A DNA stretch of 64,000 bases from Phycisphaerae bacterium. Its GTDB lineage: Bacteria > Planctomycetota > Phycisphaerae > Sedimentisphaerales > Sedimentisphaeraceae. Within the stretch, counting starts at the first letter, position 1, and each line of letters starts with the position of its first letter. The DNA lies in contig JALWYQ010000045.1 of the NCBI GenBank assembly GCA_027078365.1, positions 1-64,000 on the forward strand. The letters are read 5' to 3'. Shown piece after piece: positions 8,161-16,171 of the stretch. The notes beneath the pieces were generated by a model. That model saw only the letters and a program-made list of their open reading frames with translations, had not been told where the DNA came from and ran no database searches. A program made the translations under genes and the position numbers.

Positions 8161-9420
8161 TTATATAGCGTTGTTCTTATCATGCTCAAAAGCTTTGCCA
8201 GCCAATGAAAACGGTCTGTCTCTACCTATATTATTTAATAGTCCAAGCGCTGTCATACTAACAATCAAACTCGAGCCTCCATAGCTTACGAATGGCAGGG
8301 TTAATCCAGTGATTGGCATTAGTCCTAGCGTCATACTCACGTTCACAAGTACCATCACCATAAACATAGTAACAATCCCAACAGCCACTAACCTCCCGAA
8401 TGGATCGGTGTTTAACCAAGCTATCTCCAACCCACATGCTGCGAGTATAATATATAGAGTAAAAACACCAAGGCAGCCTAGCAATCCCCATTGATGCGCA
8501 ATAAGTGCGAATATGAAATCATTGTGCGCTTCGGGTAGGTGTGTGTGGCCTTCTTCAAGATAAGGGCCTTTCCTAAAACCATATCCTGTTATTCCACCGC
8601 TAGAAATTGCATATTTTGAGTGTCGTAGGTGATAGCCCTTGTCTTTTTTCCATCTAATTAGATTTGCGCTATTACCTGCAAGTATTTTAGCTAAGGTTTC
8701 GTGCTTCTGTGCTGCTTCATAAACGGGCTCAATCTGCAACACTACACTAGATATCCTCATTCTCTGGTAGTCATGCATATTCATCCATAAAATAGGGCTT
8801 GCTAGTATTGAAAGGCCAATTATCGCTAGAAGATGCTTTCTTTTTGCTCCCGCTACAAACAGCATCGAGAAAAGCACTGGCATCATTAATATAACCGTTC
8901 CAAGATCAGGTTCCAAAAGAATAAGGATCATCGCTAGAAGCGTCAGAGCGAATGGGCCGACTAAGCTACTCATATGGCGGTAGTTAGAGCGAAACCTTAG
9001 ATACCAAGCCAACGCTAATATATAGGCTATCTTACAGAATTCACTCGGTTGTAATTGGATAGGTCCAATCTTAATCCATCGTCTTGCACCATTAATATAC
9101 GGAACAGTGTGTCTCCAGAAGGCTGGCATTGCAAAGCCAAGCTTTAGCGTGAATTTTTCAACTAGTAAAATAGACAAAACAACTAAGACAATGCCGTATA
9201 TCCAATAGCTAAGGGGGCCAAGATCTTTGTAGTGTATCAAATTTATAGCTACAAAGCATCCGGCGCCAATTATTGCGTACACCAACTGTTTTTTCCAGAA
9301 GGCCGCTTCTGGTCTTGCAGCATAAATACACAACAAACCGATTCCTAGTAGCGATAATGCAGCTAAGAGCATTATTGCCCGTAGAATCGGAAATCGTCCT
9401 TTGAATATATTGAGAATCAT
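8161..9420 (-). CDS. rodA: Rod-shape determining peptidoglycan polymerase, SEDS family
   Basis: A 419-residue multi-pass membrane glycosyltransferase of the RodA/FtsW/SpoVE family, which polymerises lipid II for side-wall growth with a class B penicillin-binding protein. About ten hydrophobic helices are visible. Family hallmarks include LQPSEFCKIAYILALAWYL, EPDLGT and the C-terminal GLMPITGLTLPFVSYGGSS. The GLPLPF-like region and lack of division-cluster neighbours favour RodA over FtsW, but no mreBCD or pbp2 is adjacent. The repeat described at 8090-8158 lies immediately downstream. Confidence 0.85.
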   Translation of the reverse strand: MILNIFKGRFPILRAIMLLAALSLLGIGLLCIYAARPEAAFWKKQLVYAIIGAGCFVAINLIHYKDLGPLSYWIYGIVLVVLSILLVEKFTLKLGFAMPAFWRHTVPYINGARRWIKIGPIQLQPSEFCKIAYILALAWYLRFRSNYRHMSSLVGPFALTLLAMILILLEPDLGTVILMMPVLFSMLFVAGAKRKHLLAIIGLSILASPILWMNMHDYQRMRISSVVLQIEPVYEAAQKHETLAKILAGNSANLIRWKKDKGYHLRHSKYAISSGGITGYGFRKGPYLEEGHTHLPEAHNDFIFALIAHQWGLLGCLGVFTLYIILAACGLEIAWLNTDPFGRLVAVGIVTMFMVMVLVNVSMTLGLMPITGLTLPFVSYGGSSLIVSMTALGLLNNIGRDRPFSLAGKAFEHDKNNAI

Positions 9421-10089
9421 AACGTGAATATACTAGGAAACATGTAAAGGTAAAAGTCAAAAAAACTAAATTGAACTCCGGCCACAAACAGCTAATTGTA
9501 GTGTTGTGCCAGCAAATCTTGAAGAATCCATTCAAAACCCTAGATGTTCTTCAATTTAAGTTAGAACAAGTTGGTTTCTATCTGAGTATATATCAGTGTA
9601 GCTCGCCAATGTTTCGGGTAAAGTGAAAAAAAATGGGGATTTATCAATAAAAAAATATTTTTTGTGCTCCCATAAAAAGGGCCTTAGCAGTGTGGATAGC
9701 GCAATTAATTCCCGTTGAGCCTTGTTTTAAACGTATTGCTGATAAATTAGTGGCGATATCGCCTAAATTATCGGACGATGCAGGCGGCTGGTGTTAGAAA
9801 GTTCTTGCAATGCTCTTGTTTAAATTGTATATTACTAGAGTGATGACTTTCAGGCTATTCTGAAAGTGAATGTTAACGGTGTATGGATGTTTTTAGTATC
9901 CTTGAACGCCGTTTAGAGAAGAGGGTAGCAAAAGAACAGGTGATTTTGGTTTTGTTATGACCTTTATTCCTTGTTTTTCCGTTCCTTCTACTCCCTATAA
10001 AACTGATTCGACCAAAACTGCTACTTGGGTGTGTTGCCCGAGGGTATTAGAAAAGATGAATTGAAAAGAGAGATTTGAAAGGAAACAAA
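9421..10089. other. Intergenic region and long 5' leader of the dockerin-like gene
   Basis: This 669-base divergent gap holds a perfect 12-bp palindrome GGCGATATCGCC (9752-9763), a clear promoter (9805-9833), and then about 250 bases of transcribed leader. The leader contains a hairpin ACTTTCAG-N6-CTGAAAGT (9846-9867), a longer imperfect one from AACGG to CCGTT (about 9875-9912), and CTTGGG/CCCGAG near 10025-10043. I see no coding frame with a convincing start. No known riboswitch class is evident to me. Confidence 0.5.
9805..9833 (+). promoter_or_regulatory. Promoter for the secreted dockerin-like gene
   Basis: TTGCAA (9805-9810), 17 bases, TATATT (9828-9833). The same TTGCAW-17-TATAAT architecture occurs before PEP-CTERM genes at 52115-52143 and 53236-53264. 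Confidence 0.6.
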
Positions 10090-10962
10090 ATGAAGAGATT
10101 ATTGTCATTAATGGCGATTCTGGCTTTCGTTGTGCCAGCAATGGCTCTCGATATTACTATCGATGACAGCGTAAACGGTCAGGTTACCATCGGTTACGAT
10201 GCAACTGCTGATGGTGTTGCTCCATGTGCTTTTGCACTCGATATCGTATCTCAAGGTGGTACAATTACTGCTGCTACTGCTGTAGATGCAAGTTACAACG
10301 TATTTATTGATGCTGCTAGCGACGAGGTTGCTGGCGATGGTTATGTAATCGGTGAAGGTACTGCTTGGGCAGCTATCGCATCAGCTGGTCAGGTTGACCC
10401 TCTAGCGGGCGACTTCTGCTACTCAGCTGCATACCTAGAGGACGCTACTAACGCAGCTCCTGCTCTTGTAGGCGATCTTATGGTTCTTGAAGGCGAAGGC
10501 GATTTCCAAATCATTGCTAACGCTATCCGCGGTGGCGTAGTTAAAGCAGACGCAACTAACCCTGCAATGGCTACTAACCTTCCATTGAACTTCACGATTC
10601 CTAATCAACCTAGCGAGCCATACATCGGAGAAGACGTTGATCTATGGATTTCACTTGGTCGTCCTGACAGTTGGTTGAACAACAGACAATGTCACGGTGA
10701 TGCTGACAATGCTCAAGAAGGTAACCCAAAGACAGGTTATTATAGCGTTGGTGCAAATGATCTAGCTCTATTGTTAGATGGTTGGAAAGACCAAAATTAT
10801 GTTGACCCTACTACTGACCCTTGGATCGGTGCAGACTTTGATCATGCCCAAGAGGGTAATGCAAAAACAGGTTATTACCGCGTTGGTGCTAACGACTTGA
10901 CAATATTACTCGCTAATTGGAAAATGACACCTCCTGCTGACTGTGGTCAAGTTGCTGAGTAA
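10090..10962 (+). CDS. Secreted protein with two dockerin-like repeats
   Basis: I place the start at the ATG at 10090 because AAAGGA (10078-10083) precedes it; a TTG 15 bases upstream would run through this site. The 290-residue product has a signal peptide ending AMA (residue 19), a beta-rich N-terminal domain, and two copies of a 32-residue repeat (about 200-232 and 247-280) with the pattern D-x-D-N/H-AQEGN-x-KTGYY-x-VGANDL-x-x-LL-x-x-W. The repeats resemble the calcium-binding, W-ending dockerin-like segments common in planctomycete secreted proteins. There is no PEP-CTERM tail. A role in surface or matrix attachment is inference. The two PEP-CTERM genes downstream may form a module with it. 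Confidence 0.7.
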   Translation: MKRLLSLMAILAFVVPAMALDITIDDSVNGQVTIGYDATADGVAPCAFALDIVSQGGTITAATAVDASYNVFIDAASDEVAGDGYVIGEGTAWAAIASAGQVDPLAGDFCYSAAYLEDATNAAPALVGDLMVLEGEGDFQIIANAIRGGVVKADATNPAMATNLPLNFTIPNQPSEPYIGEDVDLWISLGRPDSWLNNRQCHGDADNAQEGNPKTGYYSVGANDLALLLDGWKDQNYVDPTTDPWIGADFDHAQEGNAKTGYYRVGANDLTILLANWKMTPPADCGQVAE

Positions 10963-11042
10963 TGCAAAGTTTTATGTTTCAACAAAATATAAAGTGATGT
11001 GTTTTATTTAATTAATGATGAAGAATTAAAGGAGAAACAAAG

Positions 11043-11546
11043 ATGAAGAAATTAATCGCAATCGCAATGGTTTTGGCCGTAACATCGTTTGCAAGTGCGG
11101 GTCTTATCTGGACTAGCGCTGCTGAGATACCTGGCTCAGTTATTGACAATGTTGTGGTTGGAGTTGGTGAGTCAGTTGACGTATATCTCTATACAACAAA
11201 CACACAAATGACTACTTCAGTTTGGGCTGGTGGAGACTACAATGGTGTTGCTAACATTACAGCAGTTGAGGTTCTATCTGCTGCAGGTGATCTGGGTGCT
11301 GCTCAACTAGAACCTGCTTACCCAGGTTGGTTCAGTTTTGATATTGCTGACACACAAGGTCTAAACAGAGCTGAAGGAGTTGTTAAGGTGACTATCACAG
11401 GTGAAGCAGCTGGAATGTGGACTATTGGTTCAGATGCTTATAATAATCTGGGAGCTAGTGCACCACTAACTGTTCTTGTTCCAGAGCCAATTACATTCGC
11501 TCTTCTAGGTCTTGGTGGTCTTGCACTTCGTCGTCGTAAGGCATAA
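11043..11546 (+). CDS. PEP-CTERM secreted protein, tandem copy 1
   Basis: The 167-residue product has a signal peptide (MKKLIAIAMVLAV, cleaved after ASA near residue 19), a beta-sandwich-like middle and a C-terminal sorting tail: VPEP, a hydrophobic helix and LRRRKA. Exosortase systems recognise such tails, cleave and anchor the protein at the surface or in the exopolysaccharide; no exosortase gene is in this window. The middle domain (GESVDVYLYT early, NRAEGVVKVTITGEA late) has a cohesin-like look, which is only a guess. It is nearly a duplicate of the next gene, including its upstream region. Confidence 0.8.
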   Translation: MKKLIAIAMVLAVTSFASAGLIWTSAAEIPGSVIDNVVVGVGESVDVYLYTTNTQMTTSVWAGGDYNGVANITAVEVLSAAGDLGAAQLEPAYPGWFSFDIADTQGLNRAEGVVKVTITGEAAGMWTIGSDAYNNLGASAPLTVLVPEPITFALLGLGGLALRRRKA

Positions 11547-11572
11547 TCATTGCTAGATTAAAAAACACAGAA

Positions 11573-11606
11573 AAGACGGGTTTCTTCGGATTCCCGTCTT
11601 TCTTTA
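11573..11606 (+). terminator. Terminator after PEP-CTERM copy 1
   Basis: AAGACGGG pairs with CCCGTCTT; the apex holds a C-TTCG-G tetraloop, and TTCTTT follows. Confidence 0.85.
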
Positions 11607-11720
11607 CAGTTACTTTCAGGTTGTTCTGTATACAGATACTACAGGATAAGATTGTAAGTGATCCAAATTAGGATGAGGTATTTATTTAATTGATGATGAA
11701 AAGTTAAAGGAGATGAAAAG

Positions 11721-12257
11721 ATGAAGAAATTAATTGCAATCGCAGTGATTTTAGCCGTAACATCGTTTGCAAGTGCAGCTCTTGTGTGGACTGATGCTCC
11801 TCAGGCACCTGGCTCAGTTATTGACAATGTTGTGGTTGGAGTTGGTGAGTCAGTTGACGTATATCTCTATACAACAAACACACAAATGACTACTTCTGTT
11901 TGGGCTGGTGCTGATCTAAAGGTTGCTAACCCAATGGGTATGGATCCAACTGTTGTTGCTGACATTACAGCAGTTGAGGCTCTATCTGCTGCGGGTGATC
12001 TGGGTACTGCTCAACTAGAACCTGCTTACCCAGGTTGGTTCAGTTTTGACATTGCTGACACGCAAGGTCTAAACAGAGCTGAAGGAGTTGTTAAGGTAAC
12101 TATCACAGGTGAAGCAGAAGGGCAATGGGTTATCGAGTCAGATGCTTATAATAATCTGGGAGCTAGTGCACCACTAACTGTTAATGTTGTTCCAGAGCCA
12201 ATCACATTAGCACTTCTAGGTCTTGGTGGTCTTGCACTTCGTCGCCACAGAGTATAA
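11721..12257 (+). CDS. PEP-CTERM secreted protein, tandem copy 2
   Basis: This 178-residue protein is a close paralogue of the preceding gene: long stretches, for example the segment around SVIDNVVVGVGESVDVYLYT, are identical. It differs by an 11-residue insertion near residue 65 (LKVANPMGMDP region) and by a sorting tail ending LRRHRV instead of LRRRKA. The signal peptide and the VPEP motif are intact. The leader and ribosome binding site (TTAAAGGAG) are also duplicated, so the whole transcription unit was copied. Its own strong terminator follows at 12281-12315. Confidence 0.8.
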   Translation: MKKLIAIAVILAVTSFASAALVWTDAPQAPGSVIDNVVVGVGESVDVYLYTTNTQMTTSVWAGADLKVANPMGMDPTVVADITAVEALSAAGDLGTAQLEPAYPGWFSFDIADTQGLNRAEGVVKVTITGEAEGQWVIESDAYNNLGASAPLTVNVVPEPITLALLGLGGLALRRHRV

Positions 12258-12280
12258 TTATTACTAGATTACAATTAAGA

Positions 12281-12315
12281 AGGGTGAGTATCGAAAGATA
12301 CTCATCCTTTTTTTA
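12281..12315 (+). terminator. Terminator after PEP-CTERM copy 2
   Basis: AGGGTGAGTATC and GATACTCATCCT form a 12-bp stem with a GAAA tetraloop, followed by seven T. Confidence 0.95.
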
Positions 12316-12457
12316 TACTTATTGATTTTAGGTGAGATTTTATTTTACAGCTATTCCTTTGATGGTCGATTATTAACGGTATGTTCTGCAGAGTTTACTT
12401 TTATGGAAAGTCTGCTAGAATGCGTGCGAATGTTAATCATATTGAAAGGTTGGTCGC

Positions 12458-13105
12458 GTGAGATATTGTTTGATTGGGGTATTGTTTGCATCGTTATTTA
12501 TCGTTGGTTGTGAAAATAAAAAAGTTACAAAAGCCGTTTCTGTTGATGACTCTAAGCCGCAAACAATTCAGGGTAACACTAGCGACAAGCAATCTTGCAT
12601 TGTAGATCTTGTTGGAACTGACAAATTCCCTGCTTTTATCGCTAAAGGTGTGTGGCGAAATCGTAAGACTGGTTGGGAATTTGCTTTTAACAAAGATGGC
12701 TCTCTAAAGTGGATTCAATACGATATGGGTAAGGTTATAATCAAGCCTCTAGAAACCGTTGAAGTGCCTATGAAGATGGATAAAACCAGCACTTACAAAG
12801 CAGGAGAGTGGACCATTTCGTATGATGCAACAACTCAAGAGCTAGCAGTGATAATTAATATCGACAGCTACCATCTTGAAATAGGTGATTCTGTGGTTGA
12901 TGGCCATTCTAAAGATATCTTTGTTGGTGAGATTAGTGAAGATGGAACTTGGAATGCTTACTGGACTAGCTACAAGCACAGCGTTGCAAAGATTCCAGGG
13001 CAAAAACCGCGTGAGATACCTAATGATCCAATCTATGGTAAATATCAAGATCTTGTTCTCACTCAGGGAGATGTTGTCTATAAAACCTATAAGGTCGATT
13101 ATTGA
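12458..13105 (+). CDS. Hypothetical lipoprotein
   Basis: The 215-residue product starts at GTG with GAAAGG eight bases upstream. Residues 1-18 form a lipoprotein signal peptide with lipobox IVGC (cysteine 18), so it is probably acylated and anchored in a membrane. The body is mostly beta-strand (KGVWRNRKTGWEFAFNKDGSLKWI, then SYHLEIGDSVVDG), reminiscent of small lipocalin-like or calycin folds, but I do not recognise a family. The stop codon overlaps the end of the convergent gene by seven bases. There is no sign of an operon partner. Confidence 0.65.
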   Translation: MRYCLIGVLFASLFIVGCENKKVTKAVSVDDSKPQTIQGNTSDKQSCIVDLVGTDKFPAFIAKGVWRNRKTGWEFAFNKDGSLKWIQYDMGKVIIKPLETVEVPMKMDKTSTYKAGEWTISYDATTQELAVIINIDSYHLEIGDSVVDGHSKDIFVGEISEDGTWNAYWTSYKHSVAKIPGQKPREIPNDPIYGKYQDLVLTQGDVVYKTYKVDY

Positions 13106-15315
13106 TTATTCTTTTGGTATTCTAGGTATTTGATTCTTTTTTGCGTGAGCTGCGCGTCTTTGGTTCGTCCAAAAGCTTGTTGCATTCTTAGTAATTGTTT
13201 TGCGGTAGCGATTGCCATATCAAAGCGTTTTCCCTTTTCATATGCACTGATTAAGTTGTCAAAGTATTCTGGGTTTCCTTTTGAGCTTCGCAGAGCTTTT
13301 GTGTAGAAGACAGCGGCATTATCAAAGTCTCCTAGCATTGAATATGTAATGCCAATTCTATTCATAAGAATGTATGAATCCTTATCTTCTGCTAATTCCT
13401 TGTTGAATTCTGTAATTGCTTTTTTGAGGTAATATGTGGCATTTTTAGAGTCGCCTGATTTTTCGTAGAGGATACCAAGATTCATGCATAGCGCGCCGAT
13501 AATGTCCTGTGCGTTTTTAGTTGTATCGTGTAGCTTAACTGCATATTTGAAGGCATCAATTGCTTCTGGAATCTTATTTCTTCTTGCCTCTATGGTTCCA
13601 ATCTCGTTGTAGCAGAGGGTTGTCATTGATTTATTTAAATTGGCTGCCATTTTGTAATACTTAATGGCTTTGTCTAGTTTATTTTCTGATTTGTATTTTT
13701 TTGCAGTGGATAGGTATTTTCTTGCGAGTATCTCTTTTGCGCTCTGTTTTACTACTGGAGCAAGAAGGTTTTCTACTGGAGCGTAGTTGTCTGTTAGTAT
13801 GATGCCGTCAGATTGTTTCTTTAGATACTCAAGGTCTTTGGACCCGAGATTTCTAAATTTTAGCTCTGGATTGAATTCTTTAAACATTTCTGGTGCGTCA
13901 AAGGGCTTCATTGAAGCAGCTACTACGTAAGTGTCTCTTAGGTCAGGTAGCGAAACCTTGTTTGTTGCTATATGTACGTAGGGAAACGTTTCTTTGACAG
14001 TATTTATGATAGCTCCCAAGAAGTGGCCATTATCGTAGCTATCGATTAGATTAATCATATACATACCATCGTCGGAGAGTATGCTTTTGATCTTCTCATT
14101 GAACTCACGTGTTACGAGCTGAAATGGAACTGAAAAATCATTGATTGCATCTTCGTATATGAAATCATACAGTTTTTTTTTACCAGTCTTTCTGGATTCT
14201 TCAAGGAGTTGGTCTACATAGTTTCTTGCATCAAGTGTGATAGTCTTTATTTTTGTGTTTTTTGAGAGTCCAAAGGCAGCATATGCAGCTTTCGTAACGC
14301 CTGGGTCGATCTCAACAACTTCTACATTAGCATTGGGATAATTTTTCTCTAGATATTGAGGAAACGCATAGCCTCCTCCACCAATAACCATCATATTGAG
14401 ATTTTTTTTTCCTTTTGCTCTAGCTTTTGTGTATGCGGCGTAGATGTTTGTGTAGAAGTACTGAAGTTTTGTAATGTCATTCATTACGATGTGGCTGTGC
14501 CTTAGCTTATCCTGCACAAATTCTCTAGTATCTGGATTGTCAGAGAGTCTGCGTACTGCAACATAACAATACGGTGTTTCATCTTCGTACAAAACCGCAG
14601 AGTCATTGGGTTTATCTAATTTCAGAGAAACAGCCAAATCATGTAGAGAGTCTTTTGAAGAGTAGCTGATAAGTGCCAACACAGCCAGAACAATCGCCCA
14701 GATGTAGAGAGGAATGAATTTAGGCCTGTATAGTATTCCTATGAAAATGAGGATTGCTGCCACGCTCCACACGATAGCAATAGTGCCCATAGCTGCTATG
14801 AGGAAGAATCCGGCTAGGAAGGTTCCCGCTATACTACCAGCCGCACCCCAAGCATAGATATCTCCAACAGTTCTTCCTGTCGCGAAGCCTTTATCTAACG
14901 CCATTTTAGCCACTACGGGGCTTATAGTTCCAAGAATTGTAGATGGCAGTAGGAACACCATCGTGATATGCAAAAATACTCTAGTTGGCCAGCTGAGTTC
15001 CCATAACCATATCCAGTTCCCAACAACATTATTTAGAATTATTATTGTTATGCAGGCAACAGAAGCAAGCCCAAAGAGTATCGATAGGGTCTTTGCAGGT
15101 TTGAAGCGGTCTGCTATACGGCCCCCAAGGTAGTTTCCGATTGTTATTCCAGCTAGAACAACGCCAATAATAGATGTCCAAGTGTATAGTGATGAGCCTA
15201 AATGCCTAGCTATTAGTCGCCCAGCTACCAATTCTATAATCATAATACAAGCGCTTGAGATAAACACAGTTGCGCTTGGAATTAGAATTGCTCCAAATCC
15301 TTTTGAATTCTTCAT
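13099..15315 (-). CDS. Membrane protein: MFS-like helices, spermidine-synthase-like domain, TPR tail
   Basis: A 738-residue fusion. The first 215 residues hold about seven hydrophobic helices of the fused MFS/spermidine synthase type (GNYLGGRIADRFKP). A methyltransferase-fold domain follows, with the nucleotide-binding loop MVIGGGGYAF near residue 308 and the acidic residue in VEVVEIDPG; this resembles polyamine aminopropyltransferases. From about residue 560 there are several tetratricopeptide repeats (AIKYYKMAANLNKS and later ones). Many bacteria carry membrane proteins of this architecture with unknown substrates; true spermidine synthesis is not established. The gene downstream on the same strand side is the convergent lipoprotein gene, and a pseudopilin gene lies about 65 bases upstream. 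Confidence 0.75.
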   Translation of the reverse strand: MKNSKGFGAILIPSATVFISSACIMIIELVAGRLIARHLGSSLYTWTSIIGVVLAGITIGNYLGGRIADRFKPAKTLSILFGLASVACITIIILNNVVGNWIWLWELSWPTRVFLHITMVFLLPSTILGTISPVVAKMALDKGFATGRTVGDIYAWGAAGSIAGTFLAGFFLIAAMGTIAIVWSVAAILIFIGILYRPKFIPLYIWAIVLAVLALISYSSKDSLHDLAVSLKLDKPNDSAVLYEDETPYCYVAVRRLSDNPDTREFVQDKLRHSHIVMNDITKLQYFYTNIYAAYTKARAKGKKNLNMMVIGGGGYAFPQYLEKNYPNANVEVVEIDPGVTKAAYAAFGLSKNTKIKTITLDARNYVDQLLEESRKTGKKKLYDFIYEDAINDFSVPFQLVTREFNEKIKSILSDDGMYMINLIDSYDNGHFLGAIINTVKETFPYVHIATNKVSLPDLRDTYVVAASMKPFDAPEMFKEFNPELKFRNLGSKDLEYLKKQSDGIILTDNYAPVENLLAPVVKQSAKEILARKYLSTAKKYKSENKLDKAIKYYKMAANLNKSMTTLCYNEIGTIEARRNKIPEAIDAFKYAVKLHDTTKNAQDIIGALCMNLGILYEKSGDSKNATYYLKKAITEFNKELAEDKDSYILMNRIGITYSMLGDFDNAAVFYTKALRSSKGNPEYFDNLISAYEKGKRFDMAIATAKQLLRMQQAFGRTKDAQLTQKRIKYLEYQKNNQ

Positions 15316-15381
15316 CAGATATTTTCCTTATCTTCAAATATTAAAGTGCTTATTTTAGCTATAATTCGGAAGTCTTTCTTC

Positions 15382-15939
15382 TTAGTAGCTAAAATAAGAG
15401 TTGCCTTCAGAGTCAGTTCCACTCCAGTTGAGTCTGATTTCCTTTGTTTTTGGTTGGTATATCCAGCCGTAGAGGTCTGTGTGTTCTGCGGCAGTAGGAA
15501 AGGTTTCATCGTCCGGTAAGACTTTGATTTGCCATGAACCATTGAAAGGGTTTTCCGGTATTTCAGGGAGGTAATGATTGATTTCTGTTAAACTTCTACC
15601 CATCACCATGAAATTCGGGGTTCTTGTTCTATCGTCGTTTGGATAACCTGGAGGCGTGTCCATATGGTCAACAGCATAAACCTCTATCGCATTTCTCAAG
15701 ATACGTAGATTGTCTTTCGCAGATGATTCTTTTGCTTTTTGAACGTGTCCCTGAAATTCAGGCATCACGATTGCGGCTAGGATACCTAGGATTGCTACAA
15801 CTATTAGAATTTCAACGAGAGTAAAGGCTCTTGAAGGGCGTTTACTCTCTGCGCAGTCATATGTATAACCGCCTAGAACTATACGCTCTGAATCAGCCAA
15901 CAAGCTTATACTCTCGTTTTGTGTTTCTTTATTTGCCAT
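15382..15939 (-). CDS. Type II secretion-like pseudopilin (GspG-type)
   Basis: The 185-residue product carries the prepilin motif FTLVEILIVVAILGILAAI, with glutamate at position +5 of the mature protein. The leader is unusually long, 38 residues, and the residue before the cleavage site is alanine (SRA then F) rather than the usual glycine. The C-terminal part (IPENPFNG, later YGWIYQPKTKEIRLNW) matches major pseudopilins of the T2SS G type. Its likely role is in a secretion pseudopilus, assembled by machinery not in this window. A GspC-like gene diverges from it 232 bases away. Confidence 0.75.
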   Translation of the reverse strand: MANKETQNESISLLADSERIVLGGYTYDCAESKRPSRAFTLVEILIVVAILGILAAIVMPEFQGHVQKAKESSAKDNLRILRNAIEVYAVDHMDTPPGYPNDDRTRTPNFMVMGRSLTEINHYLPEIPENPFNGSWQIKVLPDDETFPTAAEHTDLYGWIYQPKTKEIRLNWSGTDSEGNSYFSY

Positions 15940-16171
15940 TTTTAATACCCAAGAGTTATCCTATACCAACAGTAATCGGATATATTGTGATATTACTTAA
16001 TAAGTTGTTATTTTAGATAATCATCTAGAAATTTCAATTGTGTAATAATAGAATGTATTTTCAATCAAACTAGAGATTATGTCGATAAATCGATTTAGGA
16101 CTATATACGGGGATGGGAATTAGCTCTTGTGCTGGGCTCCTGTGAGATTATGTCTAGGGAATGATTTGTAA

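Noticed and set aside
8102..8284. 60-codon plus frame over the repeat and rodA end
   Set aside because: The frame runs through the dispersed repeat, which is read in a different frame at the other copy, and then through rodA on the opposite strand.
10075..10089. TTG upstream start for the dockerin-like gene
   Set aside because: The ribosome binding site AAAGGA lies between it and the ATG at 10090, so the ATG is the start.
12322..12513. 63-codon plus frame before the lipoprotein gene
   Set aside because: No ribosome binding site and overlap with the better supported lipoprotein signal peptide in another frame.
15315..15542. 75-codon minus frame between the fusion gene and pseudopilin
   Set aside because: It overlaps the pseudopilin gene end in another frame and has no signature.
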